A DNA stretch of 64,000 bases from Halorubrum sp. BOL3-1 (GCF_004114375.1 NZ_CP034692.1:1240001-1304000), one strand, 5' to 3'; shown: positions 17,908-25,962, counted from the stretch's first letter. Numbers and translations are program-made. Notes: a model not told the origin generated them from the sequence alone.

Positions 17908-18036
17908 TGGAGCGACGCGGGTCAGATCCGGCGGCGTCGTCGGTCACACCGGTCTCGACGTCGCCGGTCGCGTCGGCTTCACTAATCCGTGGTTTTCGGA
18001 GACACATTTTTATGAGTCGACAGGAGAAGGGGAGGT

Positions 18037-18285
18037 ATGAGATCACGAATTCGAACCGCAGTGAGCAGGGCAAAGTACGCGGCCGTCGGCGCCGCAGTCG
18101 GCGCCGCTGTCGGCGGACTGTGGAGTCGGAACGCGGCCAGCACCGGGGGCGCGCTCGGCGGATTGGCCGGGGCGACGCTCGCGGAGTTGAAGTCCGGCGC
18201 GGGCGGCGTGTTCGCGGACGACGACGGGGCGGACGCCAACGACGACGGGACGAACGGCGACGGGGAGACCGACGCGGCCGCGTGA
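18037..18285 (+). CDS. Small glycine-zipper-like haloarchaeal protein
   Basis: An 82-residue protein. A basic N-terminus is followed by a hydrophobic Gly/Ala-rich stretch (AAVGAAVGAAVGG, about residues 14-28, then GGALGGLAGATLAEL), which could insert in or associate with the membrane, and an acidic tail. A TATA-like TTTTTATG at 18006-18013 is about 27 bp upstream. No family recognised. Confidence 0.65.
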   Translation: MRSRIRTAVSRAKYAAVGAAVGAAVGGLWSRNAASTGGALGGLAGATLAELKSGAGGVFADDDGADANDDGTNGDGETDAAA

Positions 18286-18345
18286 GCGGGTAGCCCTCGG
18301 TCGCATCGGGAACGTCTATACCGGCGGGGCGAGTAGCCGCCGGTA

Positions 18346-19293
18346 ATGAGCGACACCGACGCCGAACCGGACGCGAACGCGGCGTCCGACGGCGGGGGCG
18401 GCTGGTTCGAGGCGCTCCCGTCGGAGACCGACGACGACGCCGAGACGAGGAGTGACGACGCCGCGGCCGCGGCGCGGGTCCGCGACGGGACCGGCGCGGC
18501 GCCCGCCGACTGGCCCGCACGCGCCGTCGAGACCGGGTGCGTCGGCGACGCGGACGGGTACTACGACCGGCTCAAGGCGGCGACGACACGCGCGACCCGG
18601 GAGGCGGTCCGCGAGCGCGAGCGCGCCGACGATGCCCAGCTGATCCACGCGGTGCGGTCGATAGACGACTGCGAGCGCGTCGCCAACGAGCTGGCCGAGC
18701 GCGCCGTCGAGTGGGCCGGGAGTCTCTTCGACGAGGTCGACCCCGGCATCGAAGGCGCCCGAGCGATCGCCGCGCGCGAGCCGGAGAGCGAGGTCGAGCG
18801 GCGGGCCGTCTCCCTGGCCGAGCGCGCCGCGGAGGTCGACGACGAGCGGGCGGCGCTCGCGGAGACCATCGACCGGATCGCGCCCGCGGTCGCGCCGAAC
18901 CTGACGGAGATGGCCGGACCGGAACTCGCCGCGCGTCTGATCGCGCTCGCCGGCGGGCTGGAGCCGCTCGCGAAGAAGCCGTCCGGGACGGTACAGGTGC
19001 TCGGCGCCGAAGACGCGCTGTTCGCGCACCTCTCGGGGCGAGCGCCCTCACCGAAACACGGAGTCATCTACACCCACGAGTTCGTTCGGGGGACACGACC
19101 CGAGGACCGGGGGTCGGCCGCGCGGGCACTCGCCGGGAAGCTAGCGCTCGGCGCGCGTGCGGACCACTACGCCGGCGAGCGCCGCGATCGGCTCCACGAC
19201 GACCTCCGCGAGCGGATGGCGGCGATCCGCTCGCGGGCCGAAGCGGACGGAGCGGCGTCCGACGACGGAGCGGCGGTGACCGCTGATGAGTGA
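18346..19293 (+). CDS. nop5: Nop5 family C/D box RNP core protein
   Basis: A 315-residue protein with the NOP domain. The central coiled coil spans about residues 130-185, and the RNA/L7Ae-binding motif follows as LAGGLEPLAKKPSGTVQVLGAEDALFAHL ... SPKHGVIYTHEFVR. Nop5 scaffolds the C/D box sRNP that guides 2'-O-methylation of rRNA. The stop codon overlaps the start of the fibrillarin gene by 8 nt, the conserved archaeal pairing. It is shorter than crenarchaeal Nop5 but plausible for haloarchaea. Confidence 0.93.
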   Translation: MSDTDAEPDANAASDGGGGWFEALPSETDDDAETRSDDAAAAARVRDGTGAAPADWPARAVETGCVGDADGYYDRLKAATTRATREAVRERERADDAQLIHAVRSIDDCERVANELAERAVEWAGSLFDEVDPGIEGARAIAAREPESEVERRAVSLAERAAEVDDERAALAETIDRIAPAVAPNLTEMAGPELAARLIALAGGLEPLAKKPSGTVQVLGAEDALFAHLSGRAPSPKHGVIYTHEFVRGTRPEDRGSAARALAGKLALGARADHYAGERRDRLHDDLRERMAAIRSRAEADGAASDDGAAVTADE

Positions 19294-19924
19294 GCCGACC
19301 CTACCCGACGGCGTCGAGCGGCGCGAGATCGACGGTGAACGGCGGTTATCGACCCGGGGCGAGCCGGTGTACGGCGAGCCGACCGCCGACGGCTGGCGCG
19401 CGTGGGACCCCGAGCGGTCGAAGCTCGGCGGGATGCTCGAACTCGGGTTCGAGACGGGGCTGGCCGGCGGCGAGACCGTCCTCTACCTCGGTGCCGCGAG
19501 CGGCACCACGGTGAGCCACGTCGCCGACTTCGCGGGCCCGACGTACGCGGTCGAGTTCGCCCCGCGGCCCGCGCGAGACCTCCTCGACGCCGCCGAGCCG
19601 CGAAACCGGCTGTTCCCGCTGCTCAAGGACGCTCGGAAGCCGGAGACGTACGCGCACATCGTCGAGGTGAACGTCGACGCGATCGTTCAGGACGTCGCCA
19701 CGCGCGGACAGGCCGAGGTGGCTGTACGCAACGCGCGGTTCCTGGCCGACGACGGTCGACTGCTGCTGGCGATCAAGGCCCGCAGCGAGGACGTGACCGC
19801 CGCGCCGGAGGACGTGTTCGACGGCGCGCTCGACCGGCTCCGCGAGGCGTACGAGATACTGGAGACGCGGCGGCTCGACCGGTTCCACGAGGACCACCTC
19901 GGCGTCGTGGCGACGCCGAAGTAG
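19286..19924 (+). CDS. flpA: Fibrillarin-like rRNA/tRNA 2'-O-methyltransferase
   Basis: A 212-residue fibrillarin. The N-terminal part leads to YGEPTADGWRAWDPERSKLG, then the SAM-binding segment VLYLGAASGTTVSHVADF and AVEFAPRPARDLL. It is the catalytic subunit of the C/D box RNP. It overlaps nop5 by 8 nt, so the two are translationally coupled. Confidence 0.95.
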   Translation: MSEPTLPDGVERREIDGERRLSTRGEPVYGEPTADGWRAWDPERSKLGGMLELGFETGLAGGETVLYLGAASGTTVSHVADFAGPTYAVEFAPRPARDLLDAAEPRNRLFPLLKDARKPETYAHIVEVNVDAIVQDVATRGQAEVAVRNARFLADDGRLLLAIKARSEDVTAAPEDVFDGALDRLREAYEILETRRLDRFHEDHLGVVATPK

Positions 19925-19948
19925 CGACGCGGGAATCGACTCGCGTCC

Positions 19949-20140
19949 TCAGTCCGGGTCGAACAGGTCCTCGATCCGGCAGTCGAAGTGGTCGGCGAGG
20001 CCGAAGGCGAGCTCCAGCGACGGGTCGTAGCGCTCGCGTTCGATCGCGTTGATCGTCTGGCGGGTGACGCCGACGGCGGCGGCGAGGTCGGCCTGGCTCT
20101 CGCCCGTCTCGGCGCGCCGGTCGCGGAGGTCGTTCTTCAT
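19949..20140 (-). CDS. XRE-family helix-turn-helix regulator
   Basis: A 63-residue protein consisting of one HTH domain (LRDRRAETGESQADLAAAV...TRQTINAIERERYDPSL), the short Cro/C1 type usually paired with a DUF2178 membrane protein. Its ATG overlaps the stop of the upstream DUF2178 gene (ATGA), so the two are co-translated. It probably represses its own operon through the tandem palindromes at 20580-20612. Confidence 0.92.
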   Translation of the reverse strand: MKNDLRDRRAETGESQADLAAAVGVTRQTINAIERERYDPSLELAFGLADHFDCRIEDLFDPD

Positions 20141-20553
20141 GCGCGGTACTTGTAGTAGCCGACGAACACGCCGTAGAGGGCGTAGATCGCGAACAGCGTC
20201 CACGTCGCGCCGAAGAACTCGCCCGGCAGGTCCACGATGCCGCTCTCCTGAAGCACGAGCCCGCCGGGCAGGCCGAGGATGAAGACGTACGCGAAGACTT
20301 TCATCGTCCGCTGGCTCGCCTTGCGGTCGATCGTCGTGTCGCGCTCGTCGTACAGCTCGACGGGGCTGAACCGCTGGACGAGCCCCATACCGATGCCGCC
20401 GGCCCAGTAGAGGGCGACGCCGAGGACGAACCGGTCGAGCGCGATGGCGATCCACAGCGCGAGGATGCCGGCTCCGAGGACTCCGTAGGCGATACGTTTG
20501 TACCGTTTCCGCGTGGAGGGCCGCATCGTCGCGGAGGCGTTGTGTTCGCTCAT
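20137..20553 (-). CDS. DUF2178-like membrane protein
   Basis: A 138-residue protein starting MSEHNASATM. Four hydrophobic helices are visible, two before and two after a conserved cytoplasmic loop VELYDERDTTIDRKASQRTM. That loop is typical of DUF2178 proteins, which are regularly encoded upstream of a short XRE regulator. Function is unknown; the pairing suggests the membrane protein senses or modulates the regulator. An in-frame ATG at 20574 lies inside the operator-proximal leader and is less likely. Confidence 0.85.
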   Translation of the reverse strand: MSEHNASATMRPSTRKRYKRIAYGVLGAGILALWIAIALDRFVLGVALYWAGGIGMGLVQRFSPVELYDERDTTIDRKASQRTMKVFAYVFILGLPGGLVLQESGIVDLPGEFFGATWTLFAIYALYGVFVGYYKYRA

Positions 20554-20579
20554 GGGAGGGAGTAAAACGAGCATCGGTT

Positions 20580-20612
20580 GTAAAGCTCGCTTTACAGTAA
20601 AGGGAACTTTAC
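20580..20612. promoter_or_regulatory. Tandem palindromic operators of the DUF2178-XRE operon
   Basis: Two copies of GTAAAG-N4-CTTTAC are visible, at 20580-20595 and 20597-20612, one base apart. They lie between a strong TATA box (20614-20626) and the expected transcription start. Binding there would block initiation, so autoregulation by the XRE protein is the simplest reading. Confidence 0.75.
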
Positions 20613-20613
20613 A

Positions 20614-20626
20614 TTTGTATATAAAT
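20614..20626 (-). promoter_or_regulatory. TATA box of the DUF2178-XRE operon
   Basis: The AT-rich segment TTTGTATATAAAT stands out from the GC-rich surroundings. On the minus strand it would place the transcript start near 20595, inside the palindromic operators and about 40 nt before the ATG at 20553. Confidence 0.6.
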
Positions 20627-20694
20627 CTGTCGGCGACGAACCTCAGAGCGGAAATCCGAACGAAAGGAGACGTAACCGGATATTCCCCGGATTT

Positions 20695-21003
20695 TCACCA
20701 CGACGGCGGCGAGAAGCCGGCGTCTTCGAGAATGGGTTTCCACCGCTTTTGAACCGACAGCCGGGAGACATCCATCGCGTCGGCGACGGCGGACTGCGAC
20801 CGCTCCTCGCCGCGGATCAGCCCGGCTGCGTAGAGGCTGGCGGCGGCGGCGACGCGCTTCCCGCGGTCGTCGTCGGGGGCGCGCGAGAGGAACAGGTCGA
20901 CCGCGGCCGAGTGCGTCTCCCCGTCGAGGTCGAGCGAGGCGCACGCCTCCTCTAACAGCTCGATCCACGCCTCGTTGTCGACCCGGTCGCTCGCTCGGTA
21001 CAC
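20695..21003 (-). CDS. TFB-like single cyclin-repeat protein
   Basis: About 102 residues. The segment RGKRVAAAASLYAAGLIRGEERSQSAVADAMDVSRLSVQKRWKPIL reads like one cyclin-fold repeat of transcription factor B with its terminal HTH. It lacks the N-terminal zinc ribbon and the second repeat of a true TFB. GTG codons at 21009 and 21003 are possible starts; the TATA box at 21026-21033 is 26 bp from 21003, which favours the shorter form. It may be a DNA-binding accessory factor; the role is inferred only. Confidence 0.72.
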   Translation of the reverse strand: MYRASDRVDNEAWIELLEEACASLDLDGETHSAAVDLFLSRAPDDDRGKRVAAAASLYAAGLIRGEERSQSAVADAMDVSRLSVQKRWKPILEDAGFSPPSW

Positions 21004-21114
21004 GGGCACGGGTAGTCGGTGAGGGTATATAAGCGACCGCGTCCGTCGAGTCGCGCGCGCCGGCCTCGTCCGCGCGTTCGCCGCCCTGAAGTCGCCCGCG
21101 CACGTAACGCGCGT

Positions 21115-21813
21115 ATGTCGACGCAGACGTGGGACGAGACGCGGGTCCGGGAGCTACGTGACGACCTCGTGTCGCTGTACGAGCCGGTCGACCGGGTGGC
21201 AGAACACGGCGCGGATCCGACCGCCGAGCCGGGGGAGGGCGTCCGCCAGCTGGTGACGACGATCCTCTCGCAGAACGTCGCCGACGCGAACACGCGGCGG
21301 GCCTCCGAGGCGCTGTTCGAGCGGTACGACGACTTCGCGGCGATCGAGGCCACCGATCACGAGGAGTTGCGCGAGACGATCCGCGTGGCGGGGCTACCCG
21401 ACCAGAAGGCCGCCCGGATCCAGCGCGCGCTCGCCGCGATCCGCGAGGAGACGGGCGGCGCGTACTCGCTGGCGTTCCTCGACGCGATGGCGACCGACGA
21501 CGCGAAGGCGTGGCTCACGGAGATCAAAGGTGTCGGTCCGAAGACCGCGAGCGTCGTCTTGAACTTCCACTTCGGGAAGCCGACGATGGCGGTCGACACC
21601 CACGTCGAGCGCGTCTCGAAGCGGTTCGGGCTGGTCCCCGAGTCGGCGTCGAACCAGCGCGCCCACGAGGTGTTAGACGAGCGGATCCCGGACGAGCTGA
21701 TCTACCCGCTTCACGTCCTGCTGATCCGACACGGTCGAGAGTATTGTTCGGCCCGGAACGCCGACTGCGACAACCTCGTGTGCGACGCGTACTGCGACTG
21801 CGAGGACTGTTGA
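21115..21813 (+). CDS. nth: Endonuclease III family DNA glycosylase
   Basis: A 232-residue helix-hairpin-helix glycosylase/AP lyase. The HhH motif KGVGPKTASVVLNF contains Lys143 and is followed by Asp161 (AVDTHVERVSKRFG). The 18-residue spacing equals that of the catalytic pair in bacterial Nth. The C-terminus carries a cysteine cluster (YCSARNADC, then four more Cys) that should bind a [4Fe-4S] cluster, although spacing after the second Cys differs from the classic C-x6-C-x2-C-x5-C. It repairs oxidised pyrimidines. Confidence 0.92.
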   Translation: MSTQTWDETRVRELRDDLVSLYEPVDRVAEHGADPTAEPGEGVRQLVTTILSQNVADANTRRASEALFERYDDFAAIEATDHEELRETIRVAGLPDQKAARIQRALAAIREETGGAYSLAFLDAMATDDAKAWLTEIKGVGPKTASVVLNFHFGKPTMAVDTHVERVSKRFGLVPESASNQRAHEVLDERIPDELIYPLHVLLIRHGREYCSARNADCDNLVCDAYCDCEDC

Positions 21814-21870
21814 GACGCTGAATCACAGTTCGTCGGGGGTGCTATACGCCGTGATATCGAGTCGGTAGCG

Positions 21871-22170
21871 ACCACCGCCGAAGCCCCAGTCGCGAGGCGG
21901 GCAGACGCTCGTTGCGCTCCTCGTCGCTCACTCCGTTCACTCCTGCGGTGCTTACTTCGCCTCTGCCCGCCTCGCGACTGCCCCTTCGAGTCCCGCCCGA
22001 CCGCAACCGAACCGCACCTCACACCTCCCCAGCCTCGTCAGTCGCCTCCGCTATGCTCCGGCGACTGACTCCAGCGAGAATCTCCGATTCTCTGGCAGCC
22101 GGCGCGTAGTGCCGGCGACCTCGCGCGTGCGACTCCCGCCCTTCGGGCGCTCGTCGGCACGCGCCACCGC
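21871..22170 (-). repeat. Dispersed hairpin repeat, copy 2
   Basis: This is the 300-bp repeat in reverse orientation. The perfect 19-bp stem (21887-21905 with 21962-21980, arm CAGTCGCGAGGCGGGCAGA) differs from copy 1 at three positions, each compensated in the other arm. The second hairpin is a perfect 10-bp stem (22037-22046 with 22060-22069). It lies between endonuclease III and tRNA-Leu, just outside the integrated element. Confidence 0.85.
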
Positions 22171-22238
22171 ATTGAAATCTCGTGTCACCGGGGGCGGTCC
22201 GTCAGGTTCTTGACTCGGTTTCGCCTACGCTGTTTTGC

Positions 22239-22323
22239 GCGCGGGTTGCCGAGCCAGGCCAAAGGCGTAGCGCTTAGGACGCTATCCCGTAGGGGTCCGC
22301 CGGTTCGAATCCGGTCCCGCGCA
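22239..22323 (+). tRNA. tRNA-Leu (anticodon TAG)
   Basis: 85-nt cloverleaf with a long variable arm. The acceptor GCGCGGG pairs with CCCGCGC plus discriminator A. The anticodon stem-loop is TAGCG-CTTAGGA-CGCTA, giving anticodon TAG. The T arm contains GGTTCGAATCC. It is the integration target of the downstream element; its last 54 bases are part of the 55-bp attachment repeat, so integration leaves the gene intact. Confidence 0.96.
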
Positions 22324-22324
22324 T
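22270..22324. other. attL (tRNA-proximal attachment repeat)
   Basis: The 55 bp are identical to 39696-39750. They span the anticodon stem-loop through the acceptor end of tRNA-Leu plus one base, and identity stops immediately on both sides. This is the usual crossover region of archaeal tRNA-targeting tyrosine integrases. Confidence 0.95.
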
Positions 22325-23465
22325 GCTCTACCTTCCGATTTCGGCTTGTCCAACAACGACAAGACCCCAAATGAACCTCGAAAAGCCGAATACGCTGGAA
22401 CGCTGTCCCGGTTTCGATTCGGATATGATGGAGCCGAATAGAACGATTACAATCGTCCGCAAGAACCAACGCGAGTTCTTATCCGATAAGGCCGCCGTAG
22501 ACTACTACGAGTACCGCAAGCCGTTCCTCACCTACCTGCTTCGGATGGGTAAAAACCCAGAGAAGGCGAAAGGATACTCCCCATACACCGTCTGTCAAAC
22601 AGGACACCGAACAGCACGCTTCGACCTATGGGTATGGGAGAACCGTGGCGGCTACAAAGCCCCACCCGACCAAGACGACGCCCGCGCGTACATGGAGGAA
22701 GTCGCGTTCCGAGATGTGACTGAATCCACGAAGGGCAAAACGCTCGGTGCGCTCGGTCGCTACTCGAAGTGGCTTCAGCACAAGTACAACCGCGATGAGT
22801 GGGAGTTTAGCTGGAACTTCCAGTCTGGTGGGGGAAACAACGGTCCGCGTGATTTCCTGACGAAACCGGAACGTCGCAAGATTCGACAAGCCGCGCTTGG
22901 GAAAGATGGTACTCCCAACTACGGCACCGACAGCGACCTTCTCGAAGTTGACCCTGACAGTTGGAAATTCACGTCGCTCGTCTGGACGAGTCTCGACGCC
23001 GGTCTTCGTCCGGTTGAAGTCGGGAACGCTCGGGTGGGCTGGTGTGAACCCGAGAACGGTCTGTTGCGTATCCCAAGGGAAGACTCAGCCAAGAACGAAG
23101 GGAACTGGACAGTAGGTATCACAGACCGCACAGCGACCGCGTTAGAGCGTTGGATAGACGAGCGAGACGACCATCCAAGATACGAGAATACCGACAAACT
23201 CTGGCTCACTCGGCACGGGAACCGCTACGGCTCTAACGAGCTAAGTCGGATACTCAAAGACCTGTGTGACCGAGCTGAGATTAGTTATGGGAACCGTCAG
23301 ATGTCATGGTACGCAATCCGTCACTCTGTTGGGACGCTCATGACCAAAGAACGCGACCTTGCCGCTACGCAGGCTCAGTTGCGTCATAAGTCTGTTAAGA
23401 CTACGCTCAAGTATGATAACGTACCGGTTGAGGACCGACGTGACGCGCTCAACAACATGGGCTGA
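22323..23465 (+). CDS. Tyrosine integrase (XerC/D-like site-specific recombinase)
   Basis: Up to 380 residues. The C-terminal catalytic domain shows Arg229 (GLRPVEV), box II YAIRH (Tyr330 in place of the usual His, then Arg333), His355 (LRHKS) and nucleophile Tyr364 (TLKYDNV). The N-terminus is a SAM-like core-binding domain. The first ATG begins at the last base of tRNA-Leu; internal ATGs at 22371 and 22425/22428 are also possible, because the first 30 residues are not clearly conserved. It catalyses integration and excision at the 55-bp repeats. Confidence 0.93.
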   Translation: MLYLPISACPTTTRPQMNLEKPNTLERCPGFDSDMMEPNRTITIVRKNQREFLSDKAAVDYYEYRKPFLTYLLRMGKNPEKAKGYSPYTVCQTGHRTARFDLWVWENRGGYKAPPDQDDARAYMEEVAFRDVTESTKGKTLGALGRYSKWLQHKYNRDEWEFSWNFQSGGGNNGPRDFLTKPERRKIRQAALGKDGTPNYGTDSDLLEVDPDSWKFTSLVWTSLDAGLRPVEVGNARVGWCEPENGLLRIPREDSAKNEGNWTVGITDRTATALERWIDERDDHPRYENTDKLWLTRHGNRYGSNELSRILKDLCDRAEISYGNRQMSWYAIRHSVGTLMTKERDLAATQAQLRHKSVKTTLKYDNVPVEDRRDALNNMG

Positions 23466-23511
23466 TTGTCACAGCGATAATACTATCAAAGACGAATCTA
23501 ATCATTGAATT

Positions 23512-23748
23512 ATGATAATTGAAGCAACGTGGCTTGGAACGATGACCTTGTCTCTTGTTGGATTAGGTGTCATCGGTTGCTGTTGTCCTGACCAGCAACA
23601 GCAACAGCAAATTACCGTGATGGATGATGACACGGACAAGGCAAAAAGAGTCTGTCCTGATTGTGGAATCGAGAATCCGAGAGATGCTGGGTATTGTGGC
23701 GACTGTGGGTTCGATTTCACTCCCTCTGGAGAAAACAAAGATGAGTGA
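23512..23748 (+). CDS. Small membrane zinc-ribbon protein
   Basis: 78 residues. An N-terminal hydrophobic helix (about 5-23) ends in Cys-Cys-Cys, followed by a polyglutamine run (DQQQQQQ) and a C-terminal double-CxxC zinc ribbon (CPDCGIENPRDAGYCGDCG). The ribbon type is the zinc_ribbon_2 fold common in archaeal membrane proteins. The stop codon overlaps the next gene's ATG, so it is the first gene of a three-gene overlapping cluster. Function unknown. Confidence 0.8.
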   Translation: MIIEATWLGTMTLSLVGLGVIGCCCPDQQQQQQITVMDDDTDKAKRVCPDCGIENPRDAGYCGDCGFDFTPSGENKDE

Positions 23749-24253
23749 TGAGGAAAAAAAGTCACTTAGAGAACAATTAGAAGACAACCTAGAACAACAA
23801 CAGGATAAGAACCAAACAGAACAGAAAAAACCGAAAGCAAAGAATAAGAACAACAGGGTAGAATCCCAAAAGTCCTTCAGTCAGAAAATAGAAGAGTTTC
23901 AAAACGGCGAAAGAGAAGAGAATCCATGGGAGAACGTTCCAAAATGGAAAGTTTTTGGTGGCATCATTGGTATTGTATTATCGTTATTTTTTTCAATAAT
24001 ATTTTTACTAGATGGACATCTGGGTTTGAGTGGAATATTCATGATGTTACCTGTAATTCTACCGTTGATACTGACTGAGACAGGAAGACATTTCTTGAAG
24101 ACCTTATCAGAAGAGTTAGAAGAACTGGACCAAACACAACATAAATCCACTCAATCAAAGCCGAAGCGTATTTGTTCTGATTGCGGGTGGCAAAATCCCC
24201 AAGAAAATTCATTTTGCCATGACTGCGGCTCTAAACTTGGGAAATCTGGATGA
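23741..24253 (+). CDS. Coiled-coil membrane protein with C-terminal zinc ribbon
   Basis: 170 residues. A charged, Gln/Lys-rich N-terminal coiled coil (about 1-65) leads to two hydrophobic helices (about 72-92 and 97-115). A zinc ribbon at the C-terminus, CSDCGWQNPQENSFCHDCG, is similar to the ribbon of the preceding gene. The ATG at 23741 overlaps the upstream stop codon by 8 nt, and the end overlaps the next gene by 4 nt, so the three genes are translationally linked. It is AT-rich and Lys-rich, unlike chromosomal haloarchaeal proteins. Function unknown. Confidence 0.8.
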   Translation: MSDEEKKSLREQLEDNLEQQQDKNQTEQKKPKAKNKNNRVESQKSFSQKIEEFQNGEREENPWENVPKWKVFGGIIGIVLSLFFSIIFLLDGHLGLSGIFMMLPVILPLILTETGRHFLKTLSEELEELDQTQHKSTQSKPKRICSDCGWQNPQENSFCHDCGSKLGKSG

Positions 24254-24618
24254 CTCTTCTGGATTTTGTTTTCCGCCTTTCAAATAGGGTGTTTAGACCG
24301 TATCCATTCTGTCACTCCCGGCCCGACCGTTCTCTATGCTACCACAGGAGATACTTCGGACTGTGCGCCCGGTGTACAGGGATGTACCTTGCTGGATGTC
24401 TGATGATTTTGTCGTTCCCGTTCAGGGGTGAATTACTCTCCCCTACTCTTAACATCATACTGGGTACAGTATTGCTACTTCCGGGTGGTATAGATGGCAC
24501 GACCCAAATGTTTGGTAGTCGAGAAAGCAATAATTTTCTCAGAGTAGTCACAGGACTGTTCCTTGGTGTGGGTGTTGTTCTGTTTGCGGAGGGGGTTCTA
24601 TTCATACTAATCGGATAA
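24250..24618 (+). CDS. DUF2085-like membrane protein
   Basis: 122 residues. The conserved N-terminal Cys/His pattern CHSRPDRSLCYHRRYFGLCARCTGMYLAG matches DUF2085, followed by three hydrophobic helices including GGIDGTTQMFGSRESNNFLRVVTG. DUF2085 proteins are uncharacterised; the Cys/His set could bind a metal at the membrane face. The ATGA overlap with the preceding gene makes this the third member of a membrane cluster in the mobile element. Confidence 0.85.
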   Translation: MTLLDFVFRLSNRVFRPYPFCHSRPDRSLCYHRRYFGLCARCTGMYLAGCLMILSFPFRGELLSPTLNIILGTVLLLPGGIDGTTQMFGSRESNNFLRVVTGLFLGVGVVLFAEGVLFILIG

Positions 24619-24667
24619 TCAACTGTTAGTCGGCAGACACCTGTACCGTGCCCGAAGAGGTGACGAC

Positions 24668-24811
24668 ATGGACACACGGAAGGCGTTGAAACTCGCGGCA
24701 GAACTCGCCCGGCTCCGAAACGACGCCAAGCAAGTCGGGGATAGCGAACTCGAAGGGGCGGCTCAAGCCCTCGAAGAGTCGGCCCGGGCTGTGTTCATAC
24801 AGGCAGAGTAA
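24668..24811 (+). CDS. Small 47-residue helical protein
   Basis: A short gene reading MDTRKALKLAAELARLRNDA and continuing to GAAQALEESARAVFIQAE. It is preceded by the ribbon-binding-like sequence GAGGTGAC (24657-24664). The composition (amphipathic, Ala/Leu/Glu/Arg) and the ribosome-binding site support translation. No family recognised. Confidence 0.5.
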   Translation: MDTRKALKLAAELARLRNDAKQVGDSELEGAAQALEESARAVFIQAE

Positions 24812-24933
24812 CGCACGTCGGCACAAGCAGCGGCCGTCACTCCCTCCGGCCGTAGGAAATGGTGGTTGTTGGTTTGCTCTACTTTCACTCCGCTGGCGTG
24901 GCTATTAAGTTGTATAATCAACAACAAGTCAGT

Positions 24934-25323
24934 ATGTCAAAGGGATTCGCCGGTGGAGAGTCACCAACGGAGAGAGCGGGAAGCCACATCGAAGGTGCTG
25001 TTGCCGCTATCGTAATTCAGGCAGTTGCTGGTGCGTTTAGTCAGTCTCTTAACAGTATTCAGACACTCCGTACAGAGGGAAATATCGAAACGATGTTTTC
25101 CATCGCAGAATCTGTACCGGGGTTACTGACTATCGCTGGTTGGGCAGGAGCAACGATTTTCGGTGGCCCGTTTGGCTTGCTCGGATTCCCTATCGGAGCA
25201 ATCGGGGGGAGTATGATGATGCCACCTAACCCGAGTCCGATAGCCGGATTTTTTTTCGCTCTGTTTGGTGGAACCCTGACGTGGATAGGTCTCAAGATTG
25301 GGGGATGGCGGCCGTTCTTGTAG
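24934..25323 (+). CDS. Small membrane protein with glycine-rich helices
   Basis: 129 residues from ATG 24934. A TATA-like segment (about 24903-24918, TTAAGTTGTATAATC) places this start at leaderless spacing; an upstream in-frame GTG/ATG at 24859 is less likely. Hydrophobic segments are near residues 18-35 (AVAAIVIQAVAGAF), 62-88 and 102-121, with Gly-rich stretches (GWAGATIFGGPFGLLGFPIGAIGG). No family recognised. It lies within the element's cargo of unknown membrane proteins. Confidence 0.7.
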   Translation: MSKGFAGGESPTERAGSHIEGAVAAIVIQAVAGAFSQSLNSIQTLRTEGNIETMFSIAESVPGLLTIAGWAGATIFGGPFGLLGFPIGAIGGSMMMPPNPSPIAGFFFALFGGTLTWIGLKIGGWRPFL

Positions 25324-25452
25324 CCTTGGCGGGGGCCGCCACTCCCGTTGGTCGCAGGGCAGCCCGTGGTTTGCGTCTGATTAGGGGCTTTAGGACCAAT
25401 AGATACGTAACAAACAGCAAAGTATTATAACAGTTGTTAGGCACGATAGGGT

Positions 25453-25962
25453 ATGAACAAAGACAAGTCATCTATTATGGGGTTATTGGAAAAATTAGGG
25501 CATTGGATGATGGCTGACCCCGAAGAATATGGTTATTCTGAAGATAAAATTGCTGAAATAACCAAGCAGGCAAGGGGCAAATCCGTCACACAGGCATCAT
25601 TACTGGGGCAATCGCACGAGCCACTCACGGTTATCGAGAATCTTCAGGAAGGGGAACAACCGCATTACTGTATCCCCGTGAGCGGATTCGAGATGGAAGG
25701 AATAGGACAAGAAACAGAGGGGGGTGCTGGCAGATTTGTCGTTACGGAGGAACGAATAATCCTCAATCGAAAGAAGGGGATATCAGCCAGTACAACCACA
25801 GTCGATTACGACTCGATAGAGGCAGTAGAATTAGCAGAAGGTTTCCTCCATACCCGATTAACACTTCACACGAAATCAGGGTCATTCTCCGTCAAGTCAG
25901 CAGAATCAGAGTGGGGAGACGAAATGGAAAACGCACGCGAAACAATCCAAGAATTTCGATAG
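25453..25962 (+). CDS. PH-domain-like (bPH/YokE-type) protein
   Basis: 169 residues. The C-terminal half has the beta-strand pattern of a bacterial PH domain: GRFVVTEERIILNRKK, then TTTVDYDSIEAVELAEGFLHTRLTLHTKSG. The N-terminal 70 residues are polar and helical. TATA-like AAAGTATTATAAC at about 25418-25430 fits a leaderless transcript. Such domains are often membrane or protein anchors in stress and defence proteins. Its role here is unknown. Confidence 0.72.
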   Translation: MNKDKSSIMGLLEKLGHWMMADPEEYGYSEDKIAEITKQARGKSVTQASLLGQSHEPLTVIENLQEGEQPHYCIPVSGFEMEGIGQETEGGAGRFVVTEERIILNRKKGISASTTTVDYDSIEAVELAEGFLHTRLTLHTKSGSFSVKSAESEWGDEMENARETIQEFR

